From NCBI RefSeq assembly GCF_000372965.1, contig NZ_KB890026.1, positions 124,001-188,000 on the forward strand: a stretch of DNA of 64,000 nt. Reading direction: 5' to 3'. The notes beneath the pieces are model-generated. The model saw only the letters and a program-made list of their open reading frames with translations. It did not search any database and was not told the DNA's origin. Source of the stretch: Hoeflea sp. 108 (GTDB taxonomy: Bacteria; Pseudomonadota; Alphaproteobacteria; Rhizobiales; Rhizobiaceae). Both the position numbers and the translations under genes were made by a program. This document shows, one piece after another, positions 25,937 through 33,199 of the stretch (the stretch's first letter is position 1; each line of letters opens with the position of its first letter).

Positions 25937-26257
25937 CTATTGCAGGATCTGCAACCCGTGCTTCCGGACAATGGCCAGCAGCTTCAGGGCCATGCCGCTC
26001 GGCCGCTTGGCGCCGGTTTCCCACTTCTGCACCGTCGATTCCGACGTGTTCAAATAGCGCGCGAACACCGGCTGGCTTACGTGGTGGCTCTCGCGCAGCG
26101 TCTTGATCTCATCGGGTTCGAGGTTCGGCGTCGTCAGACAGCTTTCGTCAAAACTGCGCATCGTCGCCTTGTCGATCGTTCCGACTTTGTACATTGCGTT
26201 GGCCGAGCTATGGATAGCCTCGAAGGCATCGCTCTTGAACCTCGGTTTAGTTGCCAT
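25937..26257 (-). CDS. orphan HigA/NadS-like helix-turn-helix protein (antitoxin-like)
   Basis: 106 residues from the ATG preceded by GGAGGT. The C-terminal XRE-type HTH (about 45-100) contains PDEIKTLRESHHVSQPVFARYLNTSESTVQKWETGAKRPSG, a pattern shared by HigA/NadS antitoxins. No toxin gene was found on either side, so it is an orphan or a stand-alone regulator. It lies between two copies of the transposon right-end motif (25815-25865 and 26332-26382), which suggests capture as cargo. It could regulate tniABQ; that is inference. Confidence 0.75.
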   Translation of the reverse strand: MATKPRFKSDAFEAIHSSANAMYKVGTIDKATMRSFDESCLTTPNLEPDEIKTLRESHHVSQPVFARYLNTSESTVQKWETGAKRPSGMALKLLAIVRKHGLQILQ

Positions 26258-26331
26258 AATGACCTCCAATTCTACGACGTTTACATGCCCGGTGTCGGGA
26301 TCCGTGGACAGCTTCGCCGGTTGGCTGCAAT

Positions 26332-26382
26332 CTGGTCTCACAAATTCCGACTCAGTTTTATCGCCAGTCTCAATAACCCCGA
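26332..26382. repeat. outer copy of Tni right-end motif
   Basis: CTGGTCTCACAAATTCCGACTC at 26332-26353 and CAGTCTCAATAACCCCGA at 26365-26382 repeat the inner copy 517 bp away. A further GATTCAGTCTCACAATGGCG follows. The motif is inverted relative to the left end (complement there: CAGTCTCACAATTCCGATTC), as expected for a transposon terminus. Confidence 0.65.
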
Positions 26383-26591
26383 TTCAGTCTCACAATGGCG
26401 TCACGGACAAACCATTGACAACAAACAATCCGGAGTCTCATGAAACCCGGCAATCCGACAAGAATCGCGAAAACCGTGCTCAGCAGCACTCTGCTCGACG
26501 AGAAGGCACGTCGAAATCAGTCGATTCTGCCCAAGAAGGTGCCGGAAACGACGCTTCGGCCGAAGATTTGCCCGATATCGTCGACGTCGTG

Positions 26592-27725
26592 ATGGCTATG
26601 GGACGACAGGCCGAAGCTCGCGCCGACGGTTCTCTGGATGCACAAGGCGACGCCACCCTCCCCTCCCCTGGCTTGCCGGCAGCCGAAAGCTCGCTTTCCG
26701 GTCGCATGCCTTCCCATCTTGGAGAACTGGCCGAGCGCGCCCGCAGCTATGTCGAGGCGGCGAGTTCGGCCAACACACGCCGGGCCTATGCCGCCGACTG
26801 GAAGCATTTCGGCGACTGGCTGCGCCGCCAGGGATTGTCGGCAATGCCGCCGGATCCCGAGACCGTCGGGCTCTACATCACCGCCTGCGCTTCGGGTGCC
26901 GCTTCCCAAGACGCTGTGGTCACCAGGTCGGGCAAGGCAGCCGGTCGCAAGGATGCGGTTTCGACCATCGAACGGCGGCTGTCTTCGCTGTCGTGGAACT
27001 ATGCCCAGCGCGGCCTTGCCCTAGACCGCAAGCACCGCGCCATCGCAACCGTCATGGCCGGCATCCGCAACGCGCACGCCCGCCCGCCCCGGCAGAAGGA
27101 GGCGATCCTGCCGGAGGACCTGATCGCCATGCTGGAGACGCTCGAACGCGGCACTTTGCGCGGCTTGCGCGACCGCGCCATGCTGCTGCTCGGTTTTACC
27201 GGCGCCCTACGCCGTTCCGAAATCGTCGGGCTCGACTGCGCCCGCGACCAGACCGAGGACGGCCGTGGCTGGATCGAGATTTTCCCGAAGGGACTGCTGG
27301 TGACCCTGCGTGGCAAGACCGGCTGGCGCGAGGTCGAGATCGGCCGTGGTTCGGCCGACGCCACCTGCCCGGTCACCGCGCTTGAAACCTGGCTCAGCCT
27401 CGCCCGCATCGGCCACGGCCCGCTGTTTCGGCGCGTCACCGGGCACGGCAAGAAGGTCGGATCCGAGCGTCTCAACGACCAGGAGGTCGCCCGTCTGGTC
27501 AAGCGCGCAGCCCTTGCCGCCGGCGTGCGCGGCGACCTCCCCGAGGGCGAACGCGCCGCCCTGTTTGCCGGCCACTCGCTGCGCGCCGGCCTCGCCTCCT
27601 CGGCTGAGATTGAAGAGCGCTACGTGCAAAAACAGCTCGGCCACGCCAGCGCCGAAATGACCCGCAAATACCAGCGCCGCCGCGACCGCTTCCGCGTCAA
27701 CCTGACCAAGGCGAGCGGGCTCTAG
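26592..27725 (+). CDS. tyrosine recombinase / integrase
   Basis: 377 residues from the chosen ATG. The SAM-like core-binding domain (about 45-150; RSYVEAASSANTRRAYAADWKHF) is followed by a catalytic domain with R in GFTGALRRSEIVGL, HSLRAG (H-x2-R), GH in KQLGHASAEMT and the tyrosine nucleophile in RKYQRR. All catalytic residues are present. The frame is open upstream to 26103 without a good start there, and the Tni right end lies about 90 bp before this ATG, so the transposon may have replaced the original promoter or N-terminus. Role: site-specific integration or dimer resolution; no att site could be identified. Confidence 0.85.
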   Translation: MAMGRQAEARADGSLDAQGDATLPSPGLPAAESSLSGRMPSHLGELAERARSYVEAASSANTRRAYAADWKHFGDWLRRQGLSAMPPDPETVGLYITACASGAASQDAVVTRSGKAAGRKDAVSTIERRLSSLSWNYAQRGLALDRKHRAIATVMAGIRNAHARPPRQKEAILPEDLIAMLETLERGTLRGLRDRAMLLLGFTGALRRSEIVGLDCARDQTEDGRGWIEIFPKGLLVTLRGKTGWREVEIGRGSADATCPVTALETWLSLARIGHGPLFRRVTGHGKKVGSERLNDQEVARLVKRAALAAGVRGDLPEGERAALFAGHSLRAGLASSAEIEERYVQKQLGHASAEMTRKYQRRRDRFRVNLTKASGL

Positions 27726-27752
27726 AACCATACCCTGTTCGTCGAAGCGGCG

Positions 27753-28166
27753 TCAGAAATCCCAAGGGGACATCAATACGAGGCCCGTCGTGCCAAAATC
27801 ACTCAGATTTCGCGTGGCCAAGCTGCCACCGTTAACGTGGGCGATGGCCGCAATCATACCGTCAGGCGCCGACATAGGACGAACTTTGCGTGAGGCAGCA
27901 CCCATGATTTCGCCGTAGGCCAGCGCCGCTTCCTCTGTTAGCCCGAAGATTCGATCGGCAAAGCGTCGGCGCCAATCCGAAAGGCCCTGTTCCAGACGCT
28001 AGGCACGTTGGTCTGGCTTGATCTTTTGGATGCCAAAGGCAATCTCGGCGATCGTCACAGTTGATAGCGCCAGTTCGGCATCATGCCGGACCAACCAAGC
28101 GATCACGGCGTCATCAGGCAACTTCTTCAGCGTCTCTGAGATGACATTCGTATCGACAAAAATCAC
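27753..28166 (-). pseudogene. vapC: vapC toxin (PIN-domain ribonuclease) with one in-frame stop
   Basis: Starting at the GTG that overlaps the vapB stop (GTGA), the frame reads VIFVDTNVISETLKKLPDD and continues to a natural end (NLSDFGTTGLVLMSPWDF) after 137 codons, but codon 56 is TAG (27999-28001). The PIN acidic residues are all still encoded: D5 in FVDTN, E in VTIAEI, D in SAPDGMI and D in NLSDF. Except for that single stop the gene looks intact, so the inactivation is probably recent. A truncated 55-residue product could not form the active site. Confidence 0.8.
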
Positions 28167-28411
28167 AGATCGATGCCCTCATGAGGATGCCGATGGGCAC
28201 GAATTGTGGCCTCAAGGTCAATGTCGGTGCCTGATTGCATTTTCAATCGGCTGTAGAAGGCCAGCGCAGGCTCACGCCCTGCTTCGCGTACTTCGTAGGA
28301 TTCGAGGGCACGCTCAACGACATCGGCGATCGTGCGGTTTTCACGCCGGGCTAGCCTATGCGCCAGGTCGCGAGCCCGAGCGCTCCTTATCGAAAGTTGT
28401 GGTTCAGCCAT
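28163..28411 (-). CDS. vapB: VapB-type antitoxin
   Basis: 82 residues from the ATG preceded by AGGAGG. The sequence LSIRSARARDLAHRLARRENRTIADVVERALE is the ribbon-helix-helix-like/PSK family pattern of VapB antitoxins. The C-terminal tail (about 50-82) would bind the PIN toxin. It is followed directly by the vapC frame, which is interrupted. It lies between the integrase and repC, a common position for plasmid-maintenance modules. Confidence 0.8.
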   Translation of the reverse strand: MAEPQLSIRSARARDLAHRLARRENRTIADVVERALESYEVREAGREPALAFYSRLKMQSGTDIDLEATIRAHRHPHEGIDL

Positions 28412-28484
28412 GACGCGCCTCCTTTTCAAAGAACATAGAGCTAGCGCCACCTGCTAGTAAGATGGCAGGTGATGGCAAGACAGC

Positions 28485-29693
28485 TCACCCCGTCTTGGCC
28501 TGGACCCCTCCCCTGCCCCGCAGCAGGGCCATCAGCACCGGGCCGATCGAGAATTCGCCCGATCGTGCCTTGGCGGTCAGGCTGCGCAGATAGCCGCCGG
28601 GGCTGGAAATCGCCTCGCCCTTCTGCAGCATCGCTGCCACCATGATCGCGGCATCCACCGCCCCCATTGCCTCGCAGGCCTGATCCCACGCATCCGGACT
28701 GACGCCAAGGGCGCCGCGCACCAGATTTGCCGTTTCCACCAGCTCGCCCCAGCCGGAAATTCCGTTTCGGGCATAATCCGCAATATCGGGGCAGGCACGC
28801 AGCACCATGCCAAGCGGATATCCCGTTGGCGGCTGGCTCTTCATCTCCAGTTTTGGCGCGGCGGTTGTCCCATGGCCGTTTTCGAGGCCGGGTTCAATAT
28901 CAAGGTGTTGTGGGTTTGAATTTTGTATGTGGCGCTCAGAATGAGACTCATTGGCGCTTGTTTCTTCAGTTTTAACGTGGCTTTCCAGTGCCTTGCGCAC
29001 CTCCTGGGCCAAAACCGCAAGCTCCGCAGCAACAGGCTCCAGCTCCAGGCGGCTCGCCGTACGCGGGATGGCACCCACGATCTGCCGGAACTCAATGTGC
29101 AGGCGCTGCCAGTCGGCCGCAATGCCCTCCTCGAGGCCAAAGGCGATCATCTTGCCGATGTCCCGGCGCAGAATGGTGATGCGCTCCCTGACCAGCAGAA
29201 GCGCCCGCCGCTCGGCACGCACGGTCTCCGCCAGGCGTTCGAATTCCGCGGCGCGCGCCAGAAGCGGCGTCATGTCGAAGCCGAAGGCCTGCTCGATCTC
29301 GCCGTCAACGCCTTTGCGGGCGTAACGCTTGCCATTGGGGCTGTCGCGGCGAACCACAAGGCCGCAATCGACCAGCACGGCCAGATGCCGCCTGAGCGTC
29401 GCCGGCGCCATGCCATGGGCCCGCAAGGCAAGCTGTGCGTTGGATGGAAAAACCACCAGCCCCTCCCCTTCCACGAGATCCGTGTCGGGGTGAAAGCTCA
29501 GCAGCGCGTTCAAGACGGCCAGGGCGCGATCGCTGGCGCCCAGCATGGCCTTGGCTTCGCAAACGGCCCTGAAGACCTGCCACTTGTTGGCACTGGCCCC
29601 AGCCGCGCAGCTTTCTGCGGCCCTTTGCCCTGCCATCATGGCACGCGTCAACGACCGCCGCCCAAAGGGCGTCGTCGAGATGTGCTCGATCAT
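28485..29693 (-). CDS. repC: replication initiator RepC of a repABC replicon
   Basis: 402 residues, the usual length. The N-terminus TTPFGRRSLTRAMM and the wing-helix region LVEGEGLVVFPSNAQLALRAHGMAPATLRRHLAVLVDCGLVVRRDSPNGKRY are typical of RepC. GAAGGA lies 4-9 nt before the ATG at 29691-29693. RepC binds the origin located inside its own gene and is rate-limiting for copy number. It is separated from repB by 156 bp holding the predicted antisense RNA. Confidence 0.93.
   Translation of the reverse strand: MIEHISTTPFGRRSLTRAMMAGQRAAESCAAGASANKWQVFRAVCEAKAMLGASDRALAVLNALLSFHPDTDLVEGEGLVVFPSNAQLALRAHGMAPATLRRHLAVLVDCGLVVRRDSPNGKRYARKGVDGEIEQAFGFDMTPLLARAAEFERLAETVRAERRALLLVRERITILRRDIGKMIAFGLEEGIAADWQRLHIEFRQIVGAIPRTASRLELEPVAAELAVLAQEVRKALESHVKTEETSANESHSERHIQNSNPQHLDIEPGLENGHGTTAAPKLEMKSQPPTGYPLGMVLRACPDIADYARNGISGWGELVETANLVRGALGVSPDAWDQACEAMGAVDAAIMVAAMLQKGEAISSPGGYLRSLTAKARSGEFSIGPVLMALLRGRGGVQAKTG
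28890..28985. other. AT-rich stretch in repC, candidate origin of replication
   Basis: About 95 bases inside repC are clearly more A+T-rich than the rest of the gene and encode a low-complexity polar segment (ESHVKTEETSANESHS...). They include the palindrome AATGAGACTCATT (28940-28952). In characterised repABC plasmids the origin lies in such an AT-rich part of repC. Assignment here is by analogy. Confidence 0.5.
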
Positions 29694-29766
29694 TATTCCT
29701 TCGCCTTTCCATCAGGCAAAAGAAGTCAGCCCACCGAAGTCGATGCCGGGACTCTTGACAGTGATT

Positions 29767-29835
29767 CGTGGAAGTGCGATTCTCTAGGTGTTCAAGCTAT
29801 GAGAAGGGCTTCCACGACGGCAACGTTTGGGGGCC
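29767..29835 (-). promoter_or_regulatory. repC leader with mutually exclusive hairpins
   Basis: The segment 29809-29816 (CTTCCACG) can pair perfectly with 29767-29774 (CGTGGAAG); most of it, plus 29807-29808, can instead pair with 29828-29835. The two pairings exclude each other. In repABC mRNA leaders this switch, set by ctRNA binding, decides whether repC is transcribed and translated. The layout here matches that model. Confidence 0.65.
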
Positions 29836-29845
29836 TTTTTCTTTT
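29788..29845 (+). ncRNA. predicted antisense ctRNA (incompatibility RNA) between repB and repC
   Basis: On the strand opposite the rep operon there is TTGACA (29755-29760), 17 bp, then GATTCT (29778-29783), giving a start near 29789. A hairpin follows with arms 29807-29814 and 29828-29835, containing two G-U pairs, closed by TTTTTCTTTT (29836-29845). The predicted RNA is about 55-60 nt. Known repABC plasmids carry such an RNA in exactly this gap; it pairs with the repC leader and keeps RepC low. Confidence 0.75.
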
Positions 29846-29849
29846 GCGA

Positions 29850-30893
29850 TCAGTCTCCCGTTTCCTGCTTCCCAGACTCTCTGTACGCCTCATAAAGGCG
29901 CTCGAGATTCTCCGAAATCCAGCCACCGAAGCCGGCGGCGTCCTTGTCCTTGAGGGCAAGCGTATAGGTCTTTCCGGCAGCCTTTGCCGTCACGCTCACC
30001 ATCTTGTCTGTCGCGACCCAGCGCTCAGCCTGGAAGCGCGTTGCCTCCTTGGCTGGTTTCTTTGCGAGCTCGGAAAACACCATCTGGAACCTGGCATCGC
30101 TCGACGCCTCCCTGATGTTGTCTTGCGTCAGCTGCACAAGAAGCGCCGGCACGGCCGGAAGCTTCACCATCTCTGCGAGCTCCATCCAGCGGCGTCGGCC
30201 CACTTCGGGAGCCGGCCCGATCGCTTCGATCAGTTCGAGCGGGATTTCGCGCACGACGCTGATCAGCTTCGAAACCGCGGTCTTCTCGATGCCGAGGGCC
30301 GACATGATGACATCACGGGAAAAAGAGCGGTCTTCGAGGCGAGCTGCAAAGAGCGCACGCTCGATGAAGGACAGATTGGTTCGCGCATTGTTTTCCTGGC
30401 CCTGGCTCACGACCAGTTCGTCATCTGTCAGGTTTCGCACGACCGCACGGACCTTGAGCCCGAGCTGGGAGACAGCGGCCAACCGGCGATGCCCGTACGC
30501 CACCTGGAAACGCCCCTTGGTTTCGGGGTGCGGACGAACAAGGATAGGCACCTGTTGCCCATGGTCCCTGATCTGCTCGACCAACTGGCCAAGTTCAACC
30601 GGGTCCATGATGAGGCGGTCGCGCACAATTGAGGCGTCAAGAAGTGCCGTATCGAGCTCGACGACCGTCTGCCCCTCGGCCATCTGGCGTTCGAGGTCGT
30701 GAGCGCGCTCCACTTTTTGCGTGATATTGCCAAGCGTCTTGGCAATGCCTCCAACTGGAGCATTGCCTCGTGGAGCAGGAGCAACCAACCCAGCGATCGG
30801 CCTTGAAGCCGCGAGCGGCTCAGCTGGCCTGAGGGCTGCAGTGCTTTCGGAGACTTCGATAAGGTTTTTCCGAGCCATTATTTCCGGCCCCAT
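29850..30893 (-). CDS. repB: RepB, ParB-type partition protein
   Basis: 347 residues. The ParB N-terminal domain (about 65-165) shows VELDTALLDASIVRDRL, DHGQQVPILVRPHP and AYGHRRL (arginine-rich CTPase/ParB patch), followed by a helix-turn-helix region (about 170-235). It should bind the parS-like palindromes upstream of repA and cooperate with RepA in segregation. Its start overlaps the repA end by 16 nt. Confidence 0.92.
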   Translation of the reverse strand: MGPEIMARKNLIEVSESTAALRPAEPLAASRPIAGLVAPAPRGNAPVGGIAKTLGNITQKVERAHDLERQMAEGQTVVELDTALLDASIVRDRLIMDPVELGQLVEQIRDHGQQVPILVRPHPETKGRFQVAYGHRRLAAVSQLGLKVRAVVRNLTDDELVVSQGQENNARTNLSFIERALFAARLEDRSFSRDVIMSALGIEKTAVSKLISVVREIPLELIEAIGPAPEVGRRRWMELAEMVKLPAVPALLVQLTQDNIREASSDARFQMVFSELAKKPAKEATRFQAERWVATDKMVSVTAKAAGKTYTLALKDKDAAGFGGWISENLERLYEAYRESGKQETGD

Positions 30894-32068
30894 GTGCTCT
30901 TCAGGAGCCCCTCGATCTCCGAATTGACCTGATTGAGCGACTCCATCGCGCGATCATAGGTGCCACGGGTGAACTGAGCCCTGTCAACTTCGTAGAGGGT
31001 CTGCTTGGTCACTCCGGCATCAGAGATAGCCGTCGACTTCAGCATCGGATACTGAAGCATACGATTGCCAAAGATTGCCCGCATAAAGCCGGTCATCTGG
31101 CTTTGTGGGCTGTCATTTGGCTCGAAGCGGGTAACGAGATAGCGCATCCAGTCATAGCTCGTGCGGCCGCCTGCGTTTTCGACAACGGCCATCAGCTCGC
31201 TGGTCATGGCCAGGAACTGGCTCATCGACATGACGTCGAGCATCTGGGGGTGCACTGTGATCAAAACAGAAGTCGCAGCGCACAGGGCCGACATTGTCAA
31301 AAAGCCCAGCTGCGGTGGGCAATCGATGACAACCACGTCGTAAAGGCCCTCGATGGGAGCAAGAGCCTCACCGATACGAGCAAAAAACATCGTTTCCGCG
31401 GTCCCGGACGCGATCGCTGTTGGCGTCTCGTGCTCGAACTCCATCAGTTCAAGGTTGCCCGGGATGATATGGAGGTTTGGTGTATAGGTCGCCCTGACGA
31501 TATCGGCGATCGATCGCGGCTCGTCATATCGGATCGCACCGTACAGGGTCTCGCCCTCCCCGACATCCAGTTCGGGCTGATGGCCAAACAGCGCAGAGAG
31601 CGACGCCTGCGGATCAAGATCGATCGCAAGCACTCGATATCCACGTATGGCCAGATATTGGGCAAGATGGGCGGAGGTCGTAGTCTTCGCTGAGCCGCCT
31701 TTAAAATTCATCACGGCTACGACCTGAAGCTTTTCGTCAGGCCGTCGCACAGGAACGTATTTTTGGGCGCCGTTCTTTTCGTCGAGGCTCCTGCGGATTC
31801 TATCCATGTCCTCGGGGGAGTACATGCGCCGGCCATTGGCCAGGGGTTCTGGTCCATAGCCCTCGGACGCAACCTGCCGAAGATACCCCTCCCCTATCCC
31901 GATATAATATGCTGCCTCGGCAGGGGTGAACTGCCTGATCGACTTTTGGGAGGTAGGCGGAAAAATCTTCTGCTGATGGAGCTGCAGCTGCCGTGACAGC
32001 TCCTGCGAATCCGCAGACAACATCGACGGAAGGTGCTCTTGCTCTTGGTGTATCCTGCTCTGCAACAT
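30878..32068 (-). CDS. repA: RepA, ParA-type partition ATPase
   Basis: 396 residues. An N-terminal winged-helix region (about 40-95; FTPAEAAYYIGIGEGYLRQVASEG) allows autorepression. It is followed by the deviant Walker A KGGSAKTTT near residue 125, a Walker A-prime region (VVIDCPPQLGFLT) and the ParA C-terminal part. RepA positions plasmid copies by its DNA-bound ATPase cycle and represses its own promoter. The ATG at 32066-32068 follows AAGGTTCAGGG; a second ATG 15 codons later has no better signal. Confidence 0.92.
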   Translation of the reverse strand: MLQSRIHQEQEHLPSMLSADSQELSRQLQLHQQKIFPPTSQKSIRQFTPAEAAYYIGIGEGYLRQVASEGYGPEPLANGRRMYSPEDMDRIRRSLDEKNGAQKYVPVRRPDEKLQVVAVMNFKGGSAKTTTSAHLAQYLAIRGYRVLAIDLDPQASLSALFGHQPELDVGEGETLYGAIRYDEPRSIADIVRATYTPNLHIIPGNLELMEFEHETPTAIASGTAETMFFARIGEALAPIEGLYDVVVIDCPPQLGFLTMSALCAATSVLITVHPQMLDVMSMSQFLAMTSELMAVVENAGGRTSYDWMRYLVTRFEPNDSPQSQMTGFMRAIFGNRMLQYPMLKSTAISDAGVTKQTLYEVDRAQFTRGTYDRAMESLNQVNSEIEGLLKSTWGRK

Positions 32069-32089
32069 CCCTGAACCTTAAACTACGCA

Positions 32090-32153
32090 TTTCGCGAAAG
32101 AAGAAGCTAAACTGCGCAGCTGCAATATGGCCCGATTCGTGAAGATTTGACAA
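32090..32153 (-). promoter_or_regulatory. repABC promoter and palindromic operator
   Basis: On the minus strand TTGTCA (32148-32153) and CATATT (32124-32129) are 18 bp apart. Downstream of the expected start lies the perfect palindrome TTTCGCGAAA (32090-32099), 22 nt before the repA ATG. A palindrome between promoter and repA is the usual RepA operator in this plasmid class. Confidence 0.55.
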
Positions 32154-32182
32154 ACGCTTAACCATAAGAGCTCAACTAGCGA

Positions 32183-32198
32183 GTTGCCCGCGGGCAAC
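32183..32198. promoter_or_regulatory. parS-like partition site 1
   Basis: GTTGCCCGCGGGCAAC, a perfect 16-bp palindrome, fits the alphaproteobacterial repABC parS pattern GTT-N4-GC-N4-AAC. It lies 30 bp upstream of the predicted repA promoter -35 element. Confidence 0.85.
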
Positions 32199-32297
32199 TT
32201 ATCTTCGCGACAGGATTTTCCTCGCGCACGAAGCGGCCCCGCCAAACCAATCTACGGCACATTCAAAAGCACCTTCCAAAATGGCCGACAGCAAAAA

Positions 32298-32312
32298 GTT
32301 ACCGCAGGCAAC
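32298..32312. promoter_or_regulatory. defective parS-like site
   Basis: GTTACCGCAGGCAAC matches the parS palindrome but lacks one base in the left half and has two substitutions. It lies about midway between parS-like sites 1 and 2 and is probably a decayed copy. Confidence 0.45.
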
Positions 32313-32416
32313 TTCTTGCTGTCGCTCAAGCACAGGCTGCGGATTGGTCCATACGGCGTCACAGCCGGCACCACAACGACCTGTCCACAACGGACAAACC
32401 TCCCGCCTTCTCAAAA

Positions 32417-32432
32417 GTTGCCCGCGGGCAAC
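32417..32432. promoter_or_regulatory. parS-like partition site 2
   Basis: An exact second copy of GTTGCCCGCGGGCAAC, here within a 20-bp perfect palindrome (32415-32434, with AA and TT flanks). Confidence 0.85.
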
Positions 32433-32461
32433 TTTATCGCTGTTAGGCAACAGCCACGGCT

Positions 32462-32480
32462 CCACGCTGCGTCAGCGTGG
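32462..32480. repeat. small inverted repeat
   Basis: CCACGCTG-CGT-CAGCGTGG is a perfect 8-bp inverted repeat between parS-like site 2 and the 43-bp hairpin. Function unknown. Confidence 0.5.
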
Positions 32481-32512
32481 GTGCGCATGATCGTTGATGA
32501 TCCAGTCTCATT

Positions 32513-32555
32513 CATCTCACCTCCCGATTGCCCCGGGCAATCGGGAGGTGAGATG
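32513..32555. repeat. 43-bp perfect hairpin in the parS region
   Basis: Two perfectly complementary 20-base arms (CATCTCACCTCCCG... and ...CGGGAGGTGAGATG) flank a 3-base CCG spacer. It lies between parS-like sites 2 and 3, outside any gene. There is no T tract on either side, so it is not a standard terminator. It could be a cruciform, a recombination or transfer element, or part of the centromere. Confidence 0.7.
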
Positions 32556-32603
32556 GAGACACCGGCTCTCCCTGGAAAGTATACCACTTCCCTGCCGGAG
32601 AAA

Positions 32604-32619
32604 GTTGCCCGCGGGCAAC
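32604..32619. promoter_or_regulatory. parS-like partition site 3
   Basis: A third exact copy of GTTGCCCGCGGGCAAC, about 535 bp upstream of the repA start. With sites 1 and 2 it makes a spread centromere. Confidence 0.85.
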
Positions 32620-32795
32620 TCGGCTAACCGGTTATTTGCACGTCACCATCACGGCCAAGCCGGACAAACGCCATCCTCAAATTTGAAGATGAGCTTTCCG
32701 CGCGGAAGCTCCTATCTTGTGCGCCCTTCCAACCGGACTGGTGCGAGAATGTCAGGTCCGCTCTGCGCAACAGGCGACACCCAACACCCCAAAGC

Positions 32796-33199
32796 CGGTA
32801 CAGGCCACGCAATCGGCCATTATGGAGAATTGCTCCAAGGGCGTATTTGTAGCCCGCGGCAAGCGTCTTGTTCGCGCACTGATAACCTTGCCTCTGCCAC
32901 TCTCAGGGCCGGTGCCCGCTTTTTCCTGTCGGGCAGCGGAACAGTCCGCGTCTAGCCACCGAGCAAGACAAAGGCTCGCCGTGCCGCAAAACTCGCATTG
33001 TAGAAGTTTGGCCGAAGGCAACTCGGCGGAGACCTCGTAATCGAAAGCACGATCCCGGTTGGCTTCGGATACAGTTCGTCCACTGCCGATGTCGCAGCTT
33101 CGATACGGGCGGTAGCGTCCGTATGAGCAGCTGCGCTCGAGGACAATTGGAAGCCTGGCTGTAGCCACCGAATTTGCCAGTGACTCTACCTGCTGAGCC
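32796..33199 (+). pseudogene. decayed GHMP-family kinase (PduX-like threonine kinase type)
   Basis: Homologous-looking pieces appear in order but in shifting frames: GTGHAIGHYGELLQG, then GVFVARGKRLVRALITLPL, GARFFLSGSGTVRV followed by a stop, GGDLVIESTIPVGFGYSSST with ADVAASIRAVA (the GHMP P-x-G-x-G-x-S-S-S-x-A loop), a stop, and LAVATEFASDST. At least three frameshifts or stops are needed to join them. GHMP kinases phosphorylate small alcohols such as L-threonine. Assignment rests on the loop motif and the order of the pieces. Confidence 0.6.

Larger units (their letters stand above)
22207..26500 (-). mobile_element. TniA-TniB-TniQ transposon (Tn5053/Tn402-like family) with HTH cargo
   Basis: Three overlapping leftward genes, tniA, tniB and tniQ, form the core of a Mu/Tn7-like transposon. 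The proposed outer ends are the 10-bp inverted repeat GTCGAGCAGA (22208-22217) and TCTGCTCGAC (26490-26499). Inside them lie repeated transposase-site-like motifs containing GAGACTG/CAGTCTC. The left end begins TGTCG but the right end reads CGTCG when complemented, so either the terminus has decayed or the boundary is a few bases off. No matching 5-bp target duplication was seen at these exact positions. No resolvase gene is inside. Confidence 0.65.

Noticed and set aside
25160..26443. Plus-strand frame running through tniA and the HTH gene
   Set aside because: It is antisense to tniA with its complete D, D, E triad and has no recognisable domain.
22207..26500. CRISPR-associated transposon
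   Set aside because: TniQ, TniB and TniA are present, but no cas genes, no repeat-spacer array and no atypical guide repeat were seen inside or next to the element.
26103..26591. N-terminal extension of the tyrosine recombinase through the transposon end
   Set aside because: The extension has low-complexity sequence, no ribosome-binding site at its starts and runs over transposon repeats; the family core begins after 26592.
32380..32400. DnaA-box-like sequence near CTGTCCACAACGG
   Set aside because: Two mismatches to the consensus and no cluster of boxes; repABC origins lie in repC, so this is not supported as an origin.
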